In this document: in pieces, positions 45,369-58,062 of the stretch
How the letters are laid out: each line of letters opens with the position of its first letter
How positions within the stretch are numbered: position 1 is the stretch's first letter
Assembly: GCF_016522065.1 (NCBI RefSeq)
Contig: NZ_JAEHFV010000001.1
Span: 62,001 to 126,000, forward strand
From: Flavobacterium agrisoli
GTDB lineage: Bacteria; Bacteroidota; Bacteroidia; Flavobacteriales; Flavobacteriaceae
DNA length: 64,000 nt
Reading direction: 5' to 3'
The notes under the pieces: model-generated
What the model was told of the DNA's origin: nothing
The model's input: only the letters and a program-made list of their open reading frames with translations
Databases searched by the model: none
Program-made: the position numbers and the translations under genes

Positions 45369-47624
45369 ATGAAGAACTTTAGTGTACTGGTACTGCTCCT
45401 AATTTCGGTCACAAGTTGCAAAATAAAACTCAATAATAACACAAACAAGAATGTTAATGTTATAAATTACGTAAATCCATTTATTGGTACGGGTGGTCAT
45501 GGACATACTTATCCGGGTGCAACAGTACCTTTTGGAATGGTGCAAGTAAGTCCGGATAACGGAATTTCGAGTTGGGATTGGTGTTCTGGTTATCATTTTT
45601 CAGATTCTATTGTAGCTGGATTTAGTCATTTACATTTAAGTGGAACAGGAATAGGTGATTTAGCTGATATTTTAGTAATGCCTATTAACAAAAAAGTCGA
45701 TTTAACTACCAAAGTATCTTCTCGAAACGACTTACCTTATAAGTCTTTATACCATCATGTTAACGAAAAAGCAACACCGGGCACTTACCAAGTTTATCTT
45801 GAAGATCCTAAAATAAATGTAAAACTTACTTCATCACTAAGAACAGCTTACCATAAATATACTTTTGCCCCAAAAGACAAGCAATCAGTAGTAATTGATT
45901 TAGGATTTGCTATTAATTGGGACAAAGCCGAGCAAACCGCTATTAATATTGAAGATAGATACACTATAAGTGGTTATAGATACAGCACAGGTTGGGCAAA
46001 AAATCAGAAAGTTTTTTTTGTTGCTAAATTTTCTAAACCTATTGTAGAGTACGTTTTGGTTGCAGATAAAAAAGTAGTGGAGCAGAAAAAAACAACAGCT
46101 GAAAATACAGCAGTTCAACTGTTTTTCAATGCAGACACCAGCAATGAATTGCAAGTTAAAGTAGCGTTATCTTCGGTAAGTATAAACAATGCCAAAGATA
46201 ATTTAGATTCAGACGACCTATCATTTGAAAAAGTGGAAGCAAATGCCGCAAAAAATTGGGAGTCGGCTCTTAGCAAGATAGAAGTTGAAACTCCTATGGA
46301 TTCGCTTAAAACATTATTTTATACAGCTATGTATCACGCGCAAGTGGCTCCGGTAACTTTTAGTGATAAAAATGGACAATTCCGAAATGAGAATGATCAA
46401 ATTCTAACGGCAAAAGACTATACAGCATATTCCACCTTATCCTTATGGGATACTTTTAGAGCCGAAAATCCATTATTAACGTTATTAGCTCCTGAAAAAA
46501 CCGCTGACATTGTAAACTCAATGTTAACCTATTACACTACCAAAAAAATATTGCCGGTTTGGACATTATACGCCAACGAAACCAATACAATGACAGGTTA
46601 TCATGCAATTCCGGTTATTGTAGATGCATATTTAAAAGGTATTAAAGGCTTTGACCACGAAAAAGCGTTTGAAGCTATGAAGAACACCATGATGCAGGAC
46701 GAACGAGGACTTAATTTCTATAAAAAATTTGGGTATATACCTTATAATTTGTTAGATGAATCGGTTACCATAACCCTTGAATACGCTTTTGATGATTGGT
46801 GTGTGGCTCAAATGGCGAAAGCATTAGGCAAAAACGATGATTATGAATTTTTCTTAAAACGCTCTCAAGCTTACCGTTATTTATTTGACCCAAAAACGGG
46901 CTTTATGAGAGGGAAATCCGATGATGGAAAAACATGGAATGAACCTTTTGATCCAAAACATTCTAATCATAGAGAACATACCGATTATACTGAAGGAAAT
47001 GCTTGGCAACATAGTTGGTTTGTGCCTCATAATGTAGCTGATTTTATTGCATTACATGGCGGAAATGAAAAGTTTACCAATCGTTTGGAACAATTATTTA
47101 CAGAGAGTTCAGAAATTACAGGAAACAATGTTTCGGCGGATATTTCAGGATTAATCGGTCAATATGCACACGGAAATGAACCAAGTCATCATATCGCGTA
47201 TATGTTTAATAAGGCCAATCAACCTTGGCGAACGCAATACTGGGTGCATCATATTTTAAATACTCAATACAATACAACGCCAAATGGTTTAAGTGGAAAT
47301 GAAGACTGTGGCCAAATGTCGGCTTGGTATGTTTTTAGTTCAATGGGATTATATCCAATGAATCCAGCTTCGGGCGAATATGAAATTGGAAGTCCGATTT
47401 TCGATAAAGTAACTCTTAATCTTTCAAATGGTAAAAAGTTTGTAATTGTAGCGCAAAATGTTACCGATAAAAACTTCTATATACAATCGGCTACTTTAAA
47501 TGGAGTCGAATTCAATCAAACAACTATTTCACACCAACAAATTTCTCAAGGTGGTACGTTGCGTTTTGTTATGGGGTCTGAACCAAACAAAAACTGGGGT
47601 TTAAAAAATAATAACAAAAAGTAG
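45369..47624 (+). CDS. GH92 alpha-mannosidase, alpha-1,2-type motif (lipoprotein)
   Basis: The signal MKNFSVLVLLLISVTSCKI has a lipobox at Cys17. The GH92 signature begins VNPFIGTGGHGHTYPGATVPFGMVQ (region 32-55). The C-terminal domain carries HGNEPSHHIAY (about 600) and GNEDCGQMSAWYVFSSMG (about 642). The NEPSHH segment is conserved in alpha-1,2-mannosidases that trim high-mannose N-glycans with Ca2+. At 751 aa the length is normal. Four bases separate it from the symporter gene, so they are co-transcribed. Confidence 0.92.
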   Translation: MKNFSVLVLLLISVTSCKIKLNNNTNKNVNVINYVNPFIGTGGHGHTYPGATVPFGMVQVSPDNGISSWDWCSGYHFSDSIVAGFSHLHLSGTGIGDLADILVMPINKKVDLTTKVSSRNDLPYKSLYHHVNEKATPGTYQVYLEDPKINVKLTSSLRTAYHKYTFAPKDKQSVVIDLGFAINWDKAEQTAINIEDRYTISGYRYSTGWAKNQKVFFVAKFSKPIVEYVLVADKKVVEQKKTTAENTAVQLFFNADTSNELQVKVALSSVSINNAKDNLDSDDLSFEKVEANAAKNWESALSKIEVETPMDSLKTLFYTAMYHAQVAPVTFSDKNGQFRNENDQILTAKDYTAYSTLSLWDTFRAENPLLTLLAPEKTADIVNSMLTYYTTKKILPVWTLYANETNTMTGYHAIPVIVDAYLKGIKGFDHEKAFEAMKNTMMQDERGLNFYKKFGYIPYNLLDESVTITLEYAFDDWCVAQMAKALGKNDDYEFFLKRSQAYRYLFDPKTGFMRGKSDDGKTWNEPFDPKHSNHREHTDYTEGNAWQHSWFVPHNVADFIALHGGNEKFTNRLEQLFTESSEITGNNVSADISGLIGQYAHGNEPSHHIAYMFNKANQPWRTQYWVHHILNTQYNTTPNGLSGNEDCGQMSAWYVFSSMGLYPMNPASGEYEIGSPIFDKVTLNLSNGKKFVIVAQNVTDKNFYIQSATLNGVEFNQTTISHQQISQGGTLRFVMGSEPNKNWGLKNNNKK

Positions 47625-47627
47625 CAT

Positions 47628-49505
47628 ATGGATTTTATCGATTTAAGTATCATTATTATATACATACTAGTGACCATCGGAATAGGTATTTGTATTTCTA
47701 AAAGAGCTTCAAAAGGGTTAGATGATTATTTTTTAGGAGGTAATGCTATAAAGTGGTACTATCTAGGCCTTAGTAATGGTTCTGGTATGTTTGATGTTTC
47801 TGGAACTGCTTGGATGGTTGGAATTTTATTTCTATACGGGGTTAAAAGTTTTATGTTTATGTGGCTCTGGCCGATATGGAATCAAATTTTTGTCATGATG
47901 TTTTTGGCAGTTTGGATTCGCCGGTCTAATATTATGACCGGATCGGAATGGATTTTAACTCGCTTTGGTAATGATAAAGCAGGTAAAGCCTCGCATATTA
48001 TTGTAGCTGCTTTTGCAATTGTATCAACCATTGGTTTTATTGCTTATTTCTTTGAAGGAATTGGCAAATTTATGACAGTTATTTTGCCATGGGATTTAAC
48101 TGTTTCGTTTAATGATGGCATTGTTTTTACTTCAGAACAATCATACGCATTAATAATCATTATTTTAACAACTATTTATACTATCAAAGGTGGTATGTTT
48201 TCGGTCGTGGCTACCGAAGTAATGCAATACGGAATCATGGTTCTTTCAGGAATTTTAATTGCCGGTTACACTCTTATTAATTATTCGGATGTTCAAATAA
48301 ATTCGATTATAACCGAGGAATGGAAAAACGTGTTTTTCTCGATGGAACTGGGCAGTCATTGGAACGAAAAATACGCTGCTTTTAATCATTTAATTGATAC
48401 TGAGGGGTATAAGATGTTTGGCGCTTTAATTGGAATGTCTTTATTTAAGGGTTTTTTTGCCAGTATTGCGGGTCCAACACCAAGTTATGATTTACAAAGA
48501 ATTCTATCAACAAAATCGGTTAAGGAGGCTGCTTATATGAGTGGTTTTACCAATTTAATTTTATTTATACCCAGGTATTTATTAATTGGGGGCATTGTAG
48601 TAATTGCATTGGTAACCTTAGCACCACAATTGGCAGCCAATCCCTCTTTAAAGGGAGCCGATTTAGAAATTTTAATGCCCACCGTTATAAATTTTCATGT
48701 TCCAGTAGGAATTAAAGGACTTTTATTGGCCGGTTTATTGGCCGCCTTTATGTCAACATTTTCGGCTTTTGTAAATGCTGGTCCTGCCTATATTGTAAAT
48801 GATATATATAAAAAATATTTCAAGCCTCACGCAACTGATGCGCATTTTATAAAAGTAAGTCATATTGTTTCTTTTGTAATTGTTGGTTTGGGTGTTTTTA
48901 TGGGCTTTTTTGCCCATTCTATTAATTCACTAACATTATGGATTACTAGCGCTTTATTTGGTGGTTATGTAGCCGCTAATTTTTTAAAATGGGTTTGGTG
49001 GCGATTTAATGGATGGGGTTATTTTTGGGGAATGTTTGCTGGACTTATCGTGGCTTCTTTTCAATTTGTTTTAGGACAATGTAAAGGGAGTTTTGAACCA
49101 GGTACATTACTTCATGAATTGTCGAATGTAAAAGATATTTATTTATTTCCAATCATTTTTATATTCTCTTTAATAGGGTGTTTATTGGGTACTTTCTTAA
49201 CCCAGCCAACTTCTCCCGAAGTTTTGAGGTCTTTTTATAAAAATATTCGACCGTGGGGTTTTTGGAAGCCTGTTTATGAGGCCTTAAAAGCGGAAGACAG
49301 TACTTTCGAGAAAAATACGTCTTTAGGCAGTGATATGTTTAATTGTGTTATCGGAATTGTATGGCAATCCAGCATGATTTTGCTTCCCATTTATTTACTA
49401 ATACGTGATTATCCAAAAATGTGGGTGTCTATCGCAGTATTCGTAATTACCTCAATTATATTAAAATTCACTTGGTTAGATAAAGTCAATAAAATTCATG
49501 ATTAA
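47628..49505 (+). CDS. Sodium:solute symporter (SSS family)
   Basis: The 625-residue protein has about 13-14 membrane helices and SSS hallmarks ([20 protein letters not shown] near 25; [17 protein letters not shown] near 190; [29 protein letters not shown] near 385-415). It takes up a sugar or small oligosaccharide with Na+. Its place between the GH92 mannosidase and GH130 phosphorylase genes suggests it imports a mannose-containing disaccharide. Confidence 0.92.
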   Translation: MDFIDLSIIIIYILVTIGIGICISKRASKGLDDYFLGGNAIKWYYLGLSNGSGMFDVSGTAWMVGILFLYGVKSFMFMWLWPIWNQIFVMMFLAVWIRRSNIMTGSEWILTRFGNDKAGKASHIIVAAFAIVSTIGFIAYFFEGIGKFMTVILPWDLTVSFNDGIVFTSEQSYALIIIILTTIYTIKGGMFSVVATEVMQYGIMVLSGILIAGYTLINYSDVQINSIITEEWKNVFFSMELGSHWNEKYAAFNHLIDTEGYKMFGALIGMSLFKGFFASIAGPTPSYDLQRILSTKSVKEAAYMSGFTNLILFIPRYLLIGGIVVIALVTLAPQLAANPSLKGADLEILMPTVINFHVPVGIKGLLLAGLLAAFMSTFSAFVNAGPAYIVNDIYKKYFKPHATDAHFIKVSHIVSFVIVGLGVFMGFFAHSINSLTLWITSALFGGYVAANFLKWVWWRFNGWGYFWGMFAGLIVASFQFVLGQCKGSFEPGTLLHELSNVKDIYLFPIIFIFSLIGCLLGTFLTQPTSPEVLRSFYKNIRPWGFWKPVYEALKAEDSTFEKNTSLGSDMFNCVIGIVWQSSMILLPIYLLIRDYPKMWVSIAVFVITSIILKFTWLDKVNKIHD

Positions 49506-49522
49506 CAAAAAAAAAGTATAAA

Positions 49523-50488
49523 ATGAAAAATATTCCTTGGCAAGATAAGCCCGAATATAATAAAGACGTGATGTGGCGTTATTCGGAAAATCCGATCATT
49601 GACAGATATGCAATTCCATCATCAAATAGTATTTTCAACAGTGCCGTAGTTCCTTTTGAAGGCGGATATGCGGGTGTTTTTAGATGTGATAATAAAGCAG
49701 TTCAAATGAATATTTTTGCCGGTTTTAGTAAAAACGGAATAGATTGGGAAATTAACCATGAACCAATTGTAATGCAATCTGGTAATACAGATATGATTGA
49801 ATCGGCTTATAAATATGATCCTCGCGTCGTATTTATCGAAGATCGTTACTGGATTACGTGGTGTAATGGTTACAACGGACCAACAATTGGTATTGGATAT
49901 TCTTTTGATTTTAAAGATTTTTTTCAATGCGAAAATGCGTTCTTACCATTCAATAGAAACGGTGTTTTATTTCCAAAAAAAATAAATGGAAAATATGCTA
50001 TGTTAAGCCGCCCGAGTGATAATGGACATACGCCTTTTGGAGACATTTGGATAAGTTACAGTCCAGATATGAAATATTGGGGTGAACATAGATTGGTAAT
50101 GAAACCAACTCCTTTTGAAGACAGTGCGTGGCAGTGCACAAAAGTAGGAGCAGGTCCAATCCCGATTTTAACTAATGAAGGCTGGCTGATGATTTATCAT
50201 GGTGTAATAAATACCTGCAATGGTTTTCGTTATGCAATGGGATCTGCGCTTTTAGATGTTGATTCTCCAGATAAAGTAAAATACAGAACGCAGCCGTATT
50301 TATTAGGCCCTGCAGAAATGTATGAAATGGTGGGAGATGTACCAAATGTTGTGTTCCCTTGTGCCGCTTTACACGATACAGAAGAAGATAAGTTAGCGGT
50401 TTATTATGGCGCAGCAGACACCGCTGTAGCTATCGCATTTGGTAAATTGAGCGAAGTTATTCAGTTTACTAAAGATAACAGTTTATAA
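49523..50488 (+). CDS. GH130 beta-mannoside phosphorylase
   Basis: The 321-residue cytoplasmic protein matches GH130: a five-bladed propeller with [18 protein letters not shown] (near 100), [18 protein letters not shown] (near 155) and [22 protein letters not shown] (near 230). GH130 enzymes phosphorolyse Man-beta-1,4-linkages to Man-1-P; members in similar clusters use Man-GlcNAc from the N-glycan core. The symporter gene precedes it by 17 bp. Exact substrate is inferred from context. Confidence 0.9.
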   Translation: MKNIPWQDKPEYNKDVMWRYSENPIIDRYAIPSSNSIFNSAVVPFEGGYAGVFRCDNKAVQMNIFAGFSKNGIDWEINHEPIVMQSGNTDMIESAYKYDPRVVFIEDRYWITWCNGYNGPTIGIGYSFDFKDFFQCENAFLPFNRNGVLFPKKINGKYAMLSRPSDNGHTPFGDIWISYSPDMKYWGEHRLVMKPTPFEDSAWQCTKVGAGPIPILTNEGWLMIYHGVINTCNGFRYAMGSALLDVDSPDKVKYRTQPYLLGPAEMYEMVGDVPNVVFPCAALHDTEEDKLAVYYGAADTAVAIAFGKLSEVIQFTKDNSL

Positions 50489-50495
50489 TAGCATT

Positions 50496-51563
50496 ATGGT
50501 TTTAAAAAATCAATGGATAACAGTTGTTTTCGCTTGGCTTTCGGTTGTTGGTTTTTCACAATCAAAGAAAACAATACTACCTAAAACATACGTAGCGGCA
50601 AAAACAACAACTCCAATTACAATTGATGGCGAAGATACCGATGCGTCCTGGAGCAAAGTTGATTGGACGGGTCTTTTTGAAGATATAGAGAATGGCATAA
50701 AACCAAAGTATGATACAAAAGTTAAAATGCTCTGGGATGAAACCAATTTTTATATTTTAGCAAAAATTGACGAACCACACGTTTGGGCAAACTTAAAACA
50801 ACGCGATACCATTATTTTTTACAACAACGATTTTGAGGTTTTTATAGACCCAGATAGTGATACTTTTAATTATTACGAATTAGAAATAAATGCATTAAAC
50901 ACTGCTTGGGATTTATTTTTAACAAAACCATACCGAGAAAATGATATTGTAGTGTTGAATGATTGGGATATTACGGGTTTAAAATCGGCAGTAAAAATTC
51001 ATGGAACGATTAATAATCCTAATGATACTGACGAAGGTTGGATACTCGAAATTGCTATTCCTTGGGCAGCTTATCAAAAATCGTATAATGAAGACAATGT
51101 TCCAAAAGATCGTTTTTGGAGAGTGAATTTTTCAAGAGTTAACTGGCAGCATAGTATTGTTAATGGGAAATACGAACGAAAAAAAGATGCCAAAGGAAAA
51201 TTTTTACCAGAGTATAATTGGGTTTGGTCGCCGCAAGGAGTAATCAATATGCATGAACCCGAAAAATGGGGTTATGTTTATTTTTCTTCAAAAGAAGGAA
51301 AAGACACTTTTAAAATTCCGCAGGATGAAAAAATAAAATGGGAACTTTACAATTTGTACAGAGCTCAAAAAGAGTATTACAAAAAGAATAAAGTTTGGGC
51401 AAAATCGTTGGTAAATCTCACCAAAGAACCAATTAGTGTTGATGATAAAATTTTAAAACCGGTATTTGAAAATCATTCAGCGGGATACAATATTTCAATA
51501 AGAAGCCCCTTTTCAAACAAAACCCTTATCATAAAGGAGGATGGACGTTTTATAGAAAAATGA
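50496..51563 (+). CDS. Carbohydrate-binding family 9-like protein
   Basis: The 355-residue protein has a signal peptide (MVLKNQWITVVFAWLSVVGFSQ) and a CBM9-like domain (about 35-260; TPITIDGEDTDASWSKVDWTG, YNNDFEVFIDPDSDTFNYYELEINALNTAWDL). About 95 residues follow with no known domain. It has no catalytic motif and probably binds glycan in the periplasm. It follows the phosphorylase by 7 bp in the operon. Confidence 0.85.
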   Translation: MVLKNQWITVVFAWLSVVGFSQSKKTILPKTYVAAKTTTPITIDGEDTDASWSKVDWTGLFEDIENGIKPKYDTKVKMLWDETNFYILAKIDEPHVWANLKQRDTIIFYNNDFEVFIDPDSDTFNYYELEINALNTAWDLFLTKPYRENDIVVLNDWDITGLKSAVKIHGTINNPNDTDEGWILEIAIPWAAYQKSYNEDNVPKDRFWRVNFSRVNWQHSIVNGKYERKKDAKGKFLPEYNWVWSPQGVINMHEPEKWGYVYFSSKEGKDTFKIPQDEKIKWELYNLYRAQKEYYKKNKVWAKSLVNLTKEPISVDDKILKPVFENHSAGYNISIRSPFSNKTLIIKEDGRFIEK

Positions 51564-51593
51564 AACAAATAGCAAATAACACCACAGTACCAA

Positions 51594-52760
51594 ATGATTT
51601 ATTTTAAACAAAACAATAGCGTCATAAAGTCAATTTTCATAATTATAATGATCAGCTTTTTTGGAGCATGTTCTTCTTTAAAGCAAAATGGAAATGAATC
51701 GAAAGAAGATTTTAAAATAATTGGTTATGTAGCGGGTTATGAAAACTTTGATCCGGCTAAAATTGATGCCACTAAGGTGACCCATCTTAATTACGCTTTT
51801 GCCAATATTGTTGACGGGAATGTACAGTTTGAATTGCCAACCGATAAGACGAAAATTGAAAGTGCTATTGGGCTGAAAAAACAAAATCCAAGCTTAAAAG
51901 TATTGTATTCCATTGGCGGTTGGGTTTGGTCTGATCAGTTTTCAACTTTAGCAGCCTATCAGGATTCAAGAGAAAAATTTGCTAAAAGTGCTGTTAAAGT
52001 AATGAAAGAATTCGGTTTTGACGGAATTGATATTGATTGGGAGTTTCCGGGGCAGCGTGCCGAGGATAATGTTTTCAGACCTTCAGATAAAGAAAACTTT
52101 ACGCTTCTGTTGGGCGAATTACGTAAACAATTACAAGTACAAACTAAGATTGATAATAAACATTATTTATTGACTATAGCAACCGCATCAGATCAGGAAT
52201 ATATTAATCATACTGATTTGGGTAAAGCGCATCAATTTTTAGATTTCATCAATGTAATGTGTTATGATTTCTACAATGGTTGGTTTTATCAAACAGGACA
52301 TCACGCTAATTTATATCCTTCTAAGGAGGAAAAATTTGGTGGAAATAGCATTAGCGAATCTGTAGATAAATTAGTGAAAACGGGAGTTCCTGCCAAAAAA
52401 CTCATTATCGGGTTACCTTTTTATGGTAGAAAATGGGAAAATGTTGTGCCCGTAAATAATGGTTTGTATCAATCGGCTAGAACAGGAAGTGCTATTATTC
52501 CGTTTTGGGAAATTACAAAAGAAAAGCAGTCTGGAAAGTTTCAGGAATTTTATGATGACTCTGCAAAAGCATCTTATTTGTGGAATGCTCAGGATAACAT
52601 TTTTATTTCTTATGAAACCCCAAAAGAAATTGCACTTAAAATAGCTTTTATTAATCAAAAAAAATTAGGAGGAGCTATGTTTTGGGAGTACAGTTTAGAC
52701 AATAAACAAGAGTTATTAAAAGCACTTTATGAAGGCGCTTCGACTAAAACCAAAAACTAA
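51594..52760 (+). CDS. GH18 chitinase/endo-beta-N-acetylglucosaminidase-like lipoprotein
   Basis: A lipobox (SFFGACSSLK, Cys 27 region) precedes a GH18 barrel with the catalytic motif DGIDIDWE: Asp143, Asp146, Asp148 and acid Glu150 are all present, followed by MCYDFYNGW and the insertion typical of chitinase-type GH18. It can cut chitin or, given its neighbours, the GlcNAc-GlcNAc bond of N-glycans. GH18 with this motif cannot be split into chitinase or ENGase by eye. It lies 30 bp after the CBM9-like gene. Confidence 0.9.
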   Translation: MIYFKQNNSVIKSIFIIIMISFFGACSSLKQNGNESKEDFKIIGYVAGYENFDPAKIDATKVTHLNYAFANIVDGNVQFELPTDKTKIESAIGLKKQNPSLKVLYSIGGWVWSDQFSTLAAYQDSREKFAKSAVKVMKEFGFDGIDIDWEFPGQRAEDNVFRPSDKENFTLLLGELRKQLQVQTKIDNKHYLLTIATASDQEYINHTDLGKAHQFLDFINVMCYDFYNGWFYQTGHHANLYPSKEEKFGGNSISESVDKLVKTGVPAKKLIIGLPFYGRKWENVVPVNNGLYQSARTGSAIIPFWEITKEKQSGKFQEFYDDSAKASYLWNAQDNIFISYETPKEIALKIAFINQKKLGGAMFWEYSLDNKQELLKALYEGASTKTKN

Positions 52761-52779
52761 TTAACCTAAATAAACCACT

Positions 52780-53859
52780 ATGAAACTACCTAAACTATTA
52801 CTTTTTTTATTAGCAATTAGTATTTTTTCATGTGCTAAAAAAGAAGAAACATCCTCTTTTAAATTTAGTGTTTGGTCAACTGCTAGTCCTGAAAAATCAG
52901 ATGCAGATTACACAAATGAATTTAAAAAATACAAAGAAGGAGGTATTGATGAAGTATTAATTAATACGTCAACCAATCCTGAACTTTTAAAAAGAATTGT
53001 TCCTATTGCTACTAAAGAGGGCTTGAAAGTTCATGCGTGGATAATGGCAGTTAATAGACCTGGAGACTCCATTGCATTGAAGCACCCAGAGTGGTATCAG
53101 GTGAGTAAAGAAGGAAAATCATGTTTTGATACACGTCCGTATGTTGAGTATTACCAATGGCTTTGTCCTACAAGAAAAGAATCGAGAGAACACATATTAC
53201 AGTTGGTTGAAGAACTTGCAAAAGTTGAGGGAATAGAAAGTGTTCATTTAGATTATATCCGTTTTCCAGATATCTTTTTACCAATTAGTTTATTGCCAAA
53301 ATACAATTTGGTTCAGGATACAGAATTACCACAATTTGATTTTTGTTATTGTGATGAATGTGTAAAAGCATTCGAAAAAATTCATCATAAAAATCCAAAA
53401 GAAAGCCATAATACCTCAATTGATATGGAATGGAAAAACTTCCGATTGAATGCTATAAAAGCGCTTGTAGATGATGCTTATGAAGTTGTTCATAAACACA
53501 ACAAGCAACTTACTGCGGCGGTGTTTCCATATCCAGAAATGGCCGATCACATGGTGCGTCAGCGTTGGGACAAATGGAATATTGATGAGGTTTACCCAAT
53601 GATTTACCATAGTTTTTATGATGAAGAAATTGATTGGGTTGGTTATGCAACAAAACAAGGCGTAGCTGACTTAGAAGGCAAAAAAACAAAAATCAATACC
53701 GGAGTTTATATTCCCGGATTAAAAAATGATGCGGAATTAAAAGAAGCTATTTTACTGGCCAAAGAAAATGGTGCAACTGGAGTTTCTTTTTTCGACGGAA
53801 ATGCCTTGTCTGAAAGTAATTTAAAAACGATTAAAGAAACAAAAGTCAGTTTACAATAA
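52780..53859 (+). CDS. Family-10-like glycoside hydrolase (GHL10/DUF187 type) lipoprotein
   Basis: The 359-residue protein has a lipobox (ISIFSCAKKEE, Cys18). A TIM barrel follows with GLKVHAWIMAVNRPGD (near 85), ESVHLDYIRFPD (near 158) and DEVYPMIYHSFYDEEIDWV (near 270), which match the GHL10 family of hydrolase-like proteins. Two CxxC-like cysteines (FCYCDEC, near 190) are unusual. Its substrate is unknown; nearby genes suggest an N-glycan piece. Confidence 0.82.
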   Translation: MKLPKLLLFLLAISIFSCAKKEETSSFKFSVWSTASPEKSDADYTNEFKKYKEGGIDEVLINTSTNPELLKRIVPIATKEGLKVHAWIMAVNRPGDSIALKHPEWYQVSKEGKSCFDTRPYVEYYQWLCPTRKESREHILQLVEELAKVEGIESVHLDYIRFPDIFLPISLLPKYNLVQDTELPQFDFCYCDECVKAFEKIHHKNPKESHNTSIDMEWKNFRLNAIKALVDDAYEVVHKHNKQLTAAVFPYPEMADHMVRQRWDKWNIDEVYPMIYHSFYDEEIDWVGYATKQGVADLEGKKTKINTGVYIPGLKNDAELKEAILLAKENGATGVSFFDGNALSESNLKTIKETKVSLQ

Positions 53860-53891
53860 TTAGTTTCTAAAATTCGATTAAAAGTAAAAGT

Positions 53892-54905
53892 ATGTCAAAT
53901 AGAAGAAATTTTATAAAAAAAGCAGCTTTAGGTACAGCAGCTGTAACCGCTGTTGGATTCAGTGGATTGGCTAAAGAAAGTAAAGGTATTTTAGAAACAC
54001 CTCCCAAAAAAATCAAAAAACCGGTTGTTATTTCAACTTGGAATCATGGTTTACCAGCCAATCAGGAAACTTGGAAAGAATTAAAAGCAGGACAACCAGC
54101 TCTTGATGCTATTGAAGCTGGAATGAAAATTCCTGAAGCAGATCCAAATGTTCGTAGTGTAGGTTATGGCGGATATCCAGACCGTGAAGGAAAAGTAACT
54201 TTGGATGCCTGTATTATGGATCACAACAGCAATTGTGGTTCTGTTTCTTTTTTGCAGGGAATCAAACATCCTATTTCTGTAGCTAAATTGGTTTTACAAA
54301 AAACACCACATGTGATGCTTTCGGGGGCTGGAGCATTACAGTTTGCTTTATCCCAAGGATTTAAAGAAGAAAATTTGCTCACACCAGATTCAGAAAAAGA
54401 TTGGAAAAAATGGCTAGAGGAATCCAAATACAAACCTGTTATTAATATAGAAAATCACGATACGATTAGTTTGTTGATGATTGATGAAGATGGAAATCTA
54501 GCAGGTGGTTGTACAACCAGTGGCGCAGCTTGGAAAATGCATGGTCGCGTTGGCGATTCACCAATTATAGGAGCGGGCCTTTTTCTGGATAATGAAGTAG
54601 GTGCTGCAGCGGCAACAGGTTTAGGAGAAGCAGTTATTAGAACTGCCGGAAGTGCCATGGTTGTTGAGTTAATGCGTCAGGGAAAGTCACCTTATGAAGC
54701 CTGTAAAGAAATTACAGAACGTATTTACAACAAACATAAAAATCACAAAGACATGGAATACCTGCAAGTTGGTTTTATTGCATTAAATAAAAATGGAGAA
54801 CACGGTGCTTACAGTTTGCGTTCAGGATTTAATTATGCTATTTCGGATGACGAAAATGGGCATAGAATGGAAGATGCTAAATTTAAAATGTCTTGGGATA
54901 AATAA
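53892..54905 (+). CDS. N4-(beta-N-acetylglucosaminyl)-L-asparaginase
   Basis: The 337-residue protein is an Ntn hydrolase of the glycosylasparaginase family. The autoproteolysis site is Asp190-Thr191 (ENHDTISLL), making Thr191 the new N-terminal nucleophile; GGCTTSGAAWKMHGRVGDSPIIGAGLF follows with the substrate Arg/Asp. The N-terminus (SNRRNFIKKAALGTAAVTAVGFSGLA) is a twin-arginine signal, so it works folded in the periplasm. It frees GlcNAc from Asn after the peptide is trimmed. Core fucose usually blocks this enzyme family, which fits two fucosidases nearby. Confidence 0.93.
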   Translation: MSNRRNFIKKAALGTAAVTAVGFSGLAKESKGILETPPKKIKKPVVISTWNHGLPANQETWKELKAGQPALDAIEAGMKIPEADPNVRSVGYGGYPDREGKVTLDACIMDHNSNCGSVSFLQGIKHPISVAKLVLQKTPHVMLSGAGALQFALSQGFKEENLLTPDSEKDWKKWLEESKYKPVINIENHDTISLLMIDEDGNLAGGCTTSGAAWKMHGRVGDSPIIGAGLFLDNEVGAAAATGLGEAVIRTAGSAMVVELMRQGKSPYEACKEITERIYNKHKNHKDMEYLQVGFIALNKNGEHGAYSLRSGFNYAISDDENGHRMEDAKFKMSWDK

Positions 54906-58049
<3,144 letters not shown>

Positions 58050-58062
58050 AATAAAAGCCAAA

